From the NCBI GenBank assembly GCA_900555225.1, contig USKL01000084.1, positions 1 to 6,592 of the forward strand: a stretch of 6,592 nucleotides of DNA. Direction: 5' to 3'. The notes beneath the pieces are model-generated. The model did no database searches. It was not told where the DNA came from and saw nothing but the letters and a program-made list of their open reading frames with translations. Shown in pieces: positions 5,196 through 6,592 of the stretch; the first letter of the stretch is position 1; the number at the start of each line of letters is the position of its first letter. A program made the position numbers and the translations under genes. This stretch comes from an uncultured Collinsella sp. (GTDB lineage Bacteria > Actinomycetota > Coriobacteriia > Coriobacteriales > Coriobacteriaceae).

Positions 5196-5609
5196 ATGAT
5201 CCAACGATTAAGCCTCGCGGTGTTCCTCGGTTGCCTCATAGAGGCCATCGAGGCGGGTACCGGCACCAGCTGCTACGACAGCCCAGAGAATCGTGATTCG
5301 CCGCTTTACAGCGTCGAGCTGCAATCGACGCAGCCTGAGAACACCAAAACCATGTACATCGACGCCATCACCGTTTGGGTGCACTGCATCAGCGAGCCAG
5401 TGCGCCCATACAGCAACGCCAAGGTGCTCGGCATGGTGCAGCGGCTCGAACAGGCGCTTGCTGACGGCTTCGAGCTTCCAGCGCCGTTCAGCCTCTACCG
5501 CACGACCTGCAACGGCGTGCAGACCGTAAAGAAAGACGAGACCGACGAGGGCCACGCCATCGCGGAGTTCACCTTCCGCGTTTGCTACGGCCTCCGCGTC
5601 AAGAACTAG
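5196..5609 (+). CDS. Putative tail terminator / minor tail protein (gpU-like position)
   Basis: A 137-residue protein with GGGAGGG (5185-5191) just before the ATG. It begins with a hydrophobic-faced helix (LAVFLGCLIEAIEAGTG) that is too short and interrupted for a confident membrane segment and is more likely a packing helix. Then come alternating beta segments: SPLYSVELQSTQ, MYIDAITVWVHCISE, a helix KVLGMVQRLEQALADG, the strand around LYRTTCNGVQTVKKDETDEGH, and AEFTFRVCYGLR. Alternating strand-helix-strand architecture, length, and location between the gp10-like gene and the major tail protein are those of tail terminators, which form a hexameric ring that stops tube growth. The sequence resembles the uncharacterised DUF5072-type phage proteins as I remember them. 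The functional call is mainly from synteny. Confidence 0.65.
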   Translation: MIQRLSLAVFLGCLIEAIEAGTGTSCYDSPENRDSPLYSVELQSTQPENTKTMYIDAITVWVHCISEPVRPYSNAKVLGMVQRLEQALADGFELPAPFSLYRTTCNGVQTVKKDETDEGHAIAEFTFRVCYGLRVKN

Positions 5610-5621
5610 AAAGGAACCGAG

Positions 5622-6164
5622 ATGTCTACTGCTCAGCAGGACACCAACCTCATCGGCTGCGACTTCGACGCAGCAACCGCCAAGGCCCTCAGCGGCAACG
5701 ACATCGTTGCCCTCGTTACCGACAAGACCGGCACCGATCTGCTCGCCGTGAGCGGCCAGCAGGGACTCAAATTCAACATGAGCCAGGACAACACAGAGGC
5801 CGCGACCAAGGACGACGCCATCGGCGGCTGGACGCTCAAGTTCGCCAGCTCCAAGAGCTGGGACGCATCCATCGACGGCCTGTACTCGCCCGACGACTCC
5901 GCCACGAAGACCGTCGCCAAGGCGCTTGCCGAGGGCGAGTACCTGTGCCTGAAGGTCTGCAAGCGCATCCGCACGAGCGCGAACACCAAGTACGTTCCGC
6001 TGCGCATGGGCCTCGCGCTCGTGTCCTCCGACAGCTTCGAGGCGCCGAACGACGACAACGCCACCTACTCCATGGAGTTCCAGGGCACGGGCAAGCCGTG
6101 GCTCTACGAGACCGCATCCGAGGAGCAGATCACCGCAGCCACCATCACCGTTTCCAACAGCTAA
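5622..6164 (+). CDS. Major tail tube protein (TP901-1 / phage major tail type)
   Basis: A 180-residue protein, the usual length for the TP901-1-like tail tube family, preceded by AAAGGA at 5610-5615, 6 nt upstream. Beta-rich segments are evident: DIVALVTDKTGTDLLAVSGQ at the start, then GLKFNMSQDNTEAATKDD, GGWTLKFASSKSWDASIDGLY, a conserved-looking 'W-x-S-x-D-G-L' element, ATYSMEFQGTGKPW and a final ITAATITVSNS strand. The phrase pairing a 'TKDD...W' strand with 'W-DASIDGL' is typical of tail tube subunits, which stack as hexamer rings around the tape measure protein. The tail assembly chaperone gene follows directly, as expected. No C-terminal Ig-like domain is present. Confidence 0.85.
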   Translation: MSTAQQDTNLIGCDFDAATAKALSGNDIVALVTDKTGTDLLAVSGQQGLKFNMSQDNTEAATKDDAIGGWTLKFASSKSWDASIDGLYSPDDSATKTVAKALAEGEYLCLKVCKRIRTSANTKYVPLRMGLALVSSDSFEAPNDDNATYSMEFQGTGKPWLYETASEEQITAATITVSNS

Positions 6165-6176
6165 GGAGCCTGACCA

Positions 6177-6592
6177 ATGGCAGAAGACACCGAACTCGAC
6201 GCATTCCTTGAGGATTCCGCCGCAGACGCCACGGAAGCCGAAGACATCGTGAACGAGCTTGAGCAAGACCCCGAGAGCATGGAGCCGCAGACCTTCACCG
6301 TGCGCGGCCACGTCTGCGAGATCCGATTCTCGCGCAAGCGCATCGACCTCTACGAGGAGCGCCACACGCCGATTATCGCCTCGTTCTACAAGAACGACGG
6401 CATGTTCACCTTCAAGGAGCTTGCGGCCATCGCGGGCTACGGCCTGAAGGTACAGGGCGGCGGCTACTTCCTGCCGCAGAAGGCCGAGGAGATCGTGAAC
6501 AAGCTCATCGACACGATGCACACGACGATGCTGGAAGCGCCGGGAGTCGGCCTGGCCGCCACACAGATCGGCCTGGGGCTCGCGCTCGCGGT
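6177..6592 (+). CDS. Tail assembly chaperone (gpG-like), 3' incomplete, with peptide deformylase-like end
   Basis: Starts at ATG 6177 with AAGGAG at 6163-6168, 8 nt upstream, overlapping the stop of the tail tube gene. 138 codons are present before the window ends. Residues 1-36 are a very acidic tail (D/E/A). Residues 37-108 (FTVRGHVCEIRFSRKRIDLYE, then FKELAAIAGYGLKVQGGGYFLPQKAEEIVNKL) have the size, position and look of siphovirus tail chaperones that hold the tape measure protein; the usual gpG/gpGT frameshift would be downstream. From about L110 the frame changes character: L-I-D-T-M-H-T-T-M-L-E-A-P, then G123-V-G-L-A-A-T-Q130-I-G. This is motif I of peptide deformylase (G-x-G-x-A-A-x-Q) with its normal preceding helix. 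Either the gene is fused to a deformylase or the sequence is chimeric near 6495-6515. The chaperone call rests on synteny and general pattern. Confidence 0.72.
   Translation, partial: MAEDTELDAFLEDSAADATEAEDIVNELEQDPESMEPQTFTVRGHVCEIRFSRKRIDLYEERHTPIIASFYKNDGMFTFKELAAIAGYGLKVQGGGYFLPQKAEEIVNKLIDTMHTTMLEAPGVGLAATQIGLGLALA

Noticed and set aside
5582..6211. Second + strand frame over the tail tube gene (209 codons)
   Set aside because: Arg/His/Gln-rich out-of-frame translation of the well-supported tail tube gene; no ribosome binding site.
5208..6521. Long minus-strand open frame (437 codons) opposite the tail genes
   Set aside because: It spans four good + strand genes with ribosome binding sites. 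Its predicted sequence is compositionally biased and has no recognisable motif, so it is a mirror of high GC third positions.

Overview
This window is a stretch of a tailed-phage (Caudoviricetes, probably siphovirus-type) late operon, either a prophage or a free phage. All confident genes lie on the + strand, tightly packed with short gaps or 4-14 nt overlaps, in the classical head-to-tail order. The DNA is GC-rich with strong GC preference at third codon positions, and most genes have strong GGAGG-like ribosome binding sites. That pattern suggests a high-GC Gram-positive host; the protein style reminds me of phages of gut Actinobacteria such as Coriobacteriia, but the host assignment is inference only. 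No integrase, att site, tRNA or CRISPR array is visible.

Layout. (1) Bases 3-1382 encode the 3' part of a MuF/SPP1-gp7-like minor capsid (head morphogenesis) protein, whose start lies upstream of the window. Its C-terminal ~170 residues form an extra domain with the motif pattern of RelA/SpoT-type alarmone synthetases, so it looks like a virion-carried polymorphic toxin. (2) A 69-codon acidic ORF overlaps the toxin stop by ATGA and is followed by a strong rho-independent terminator (1623-1651). (3) A small thioredoxin-fold protein with a CPAC motif follows (1668-1931). (4) A 159-nt non-coding stretch holds a hairpin and an imperfect direct repeat. (5) The capsid cassette comprises a scaffold (DUF4355-like), a small putative decoration protein and a lambda gpE-type major capsid protein. 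(6) The head-tail joining genes are a connector, a head-closure protein, an HK97 gp10-like tail completion protein and a putative tail terminator. (7) The tail genes are a major tail tube protein and the start of a tail assembly chaperone that runs off the end.

Together genes 3-7 would build the procapsid (scaffold + major capsid + decoration), seal the head and attach it to the tail, and polymerise the tail tube. The MuF protein sits at the portal and in other phages can enter the virion or the cell.

The two points most worth a second look are the MuF-RelA/SpoT-like fusion with its overlapping small ORF (a candidate toxin/immunity pair), and the last ~90 nt. There the tail chaperone reading frame turns into an unmistakable peptide deformylase motif I (GVGLAATQ), which is either a strange fusion or, more likely, a chimeric contig end.
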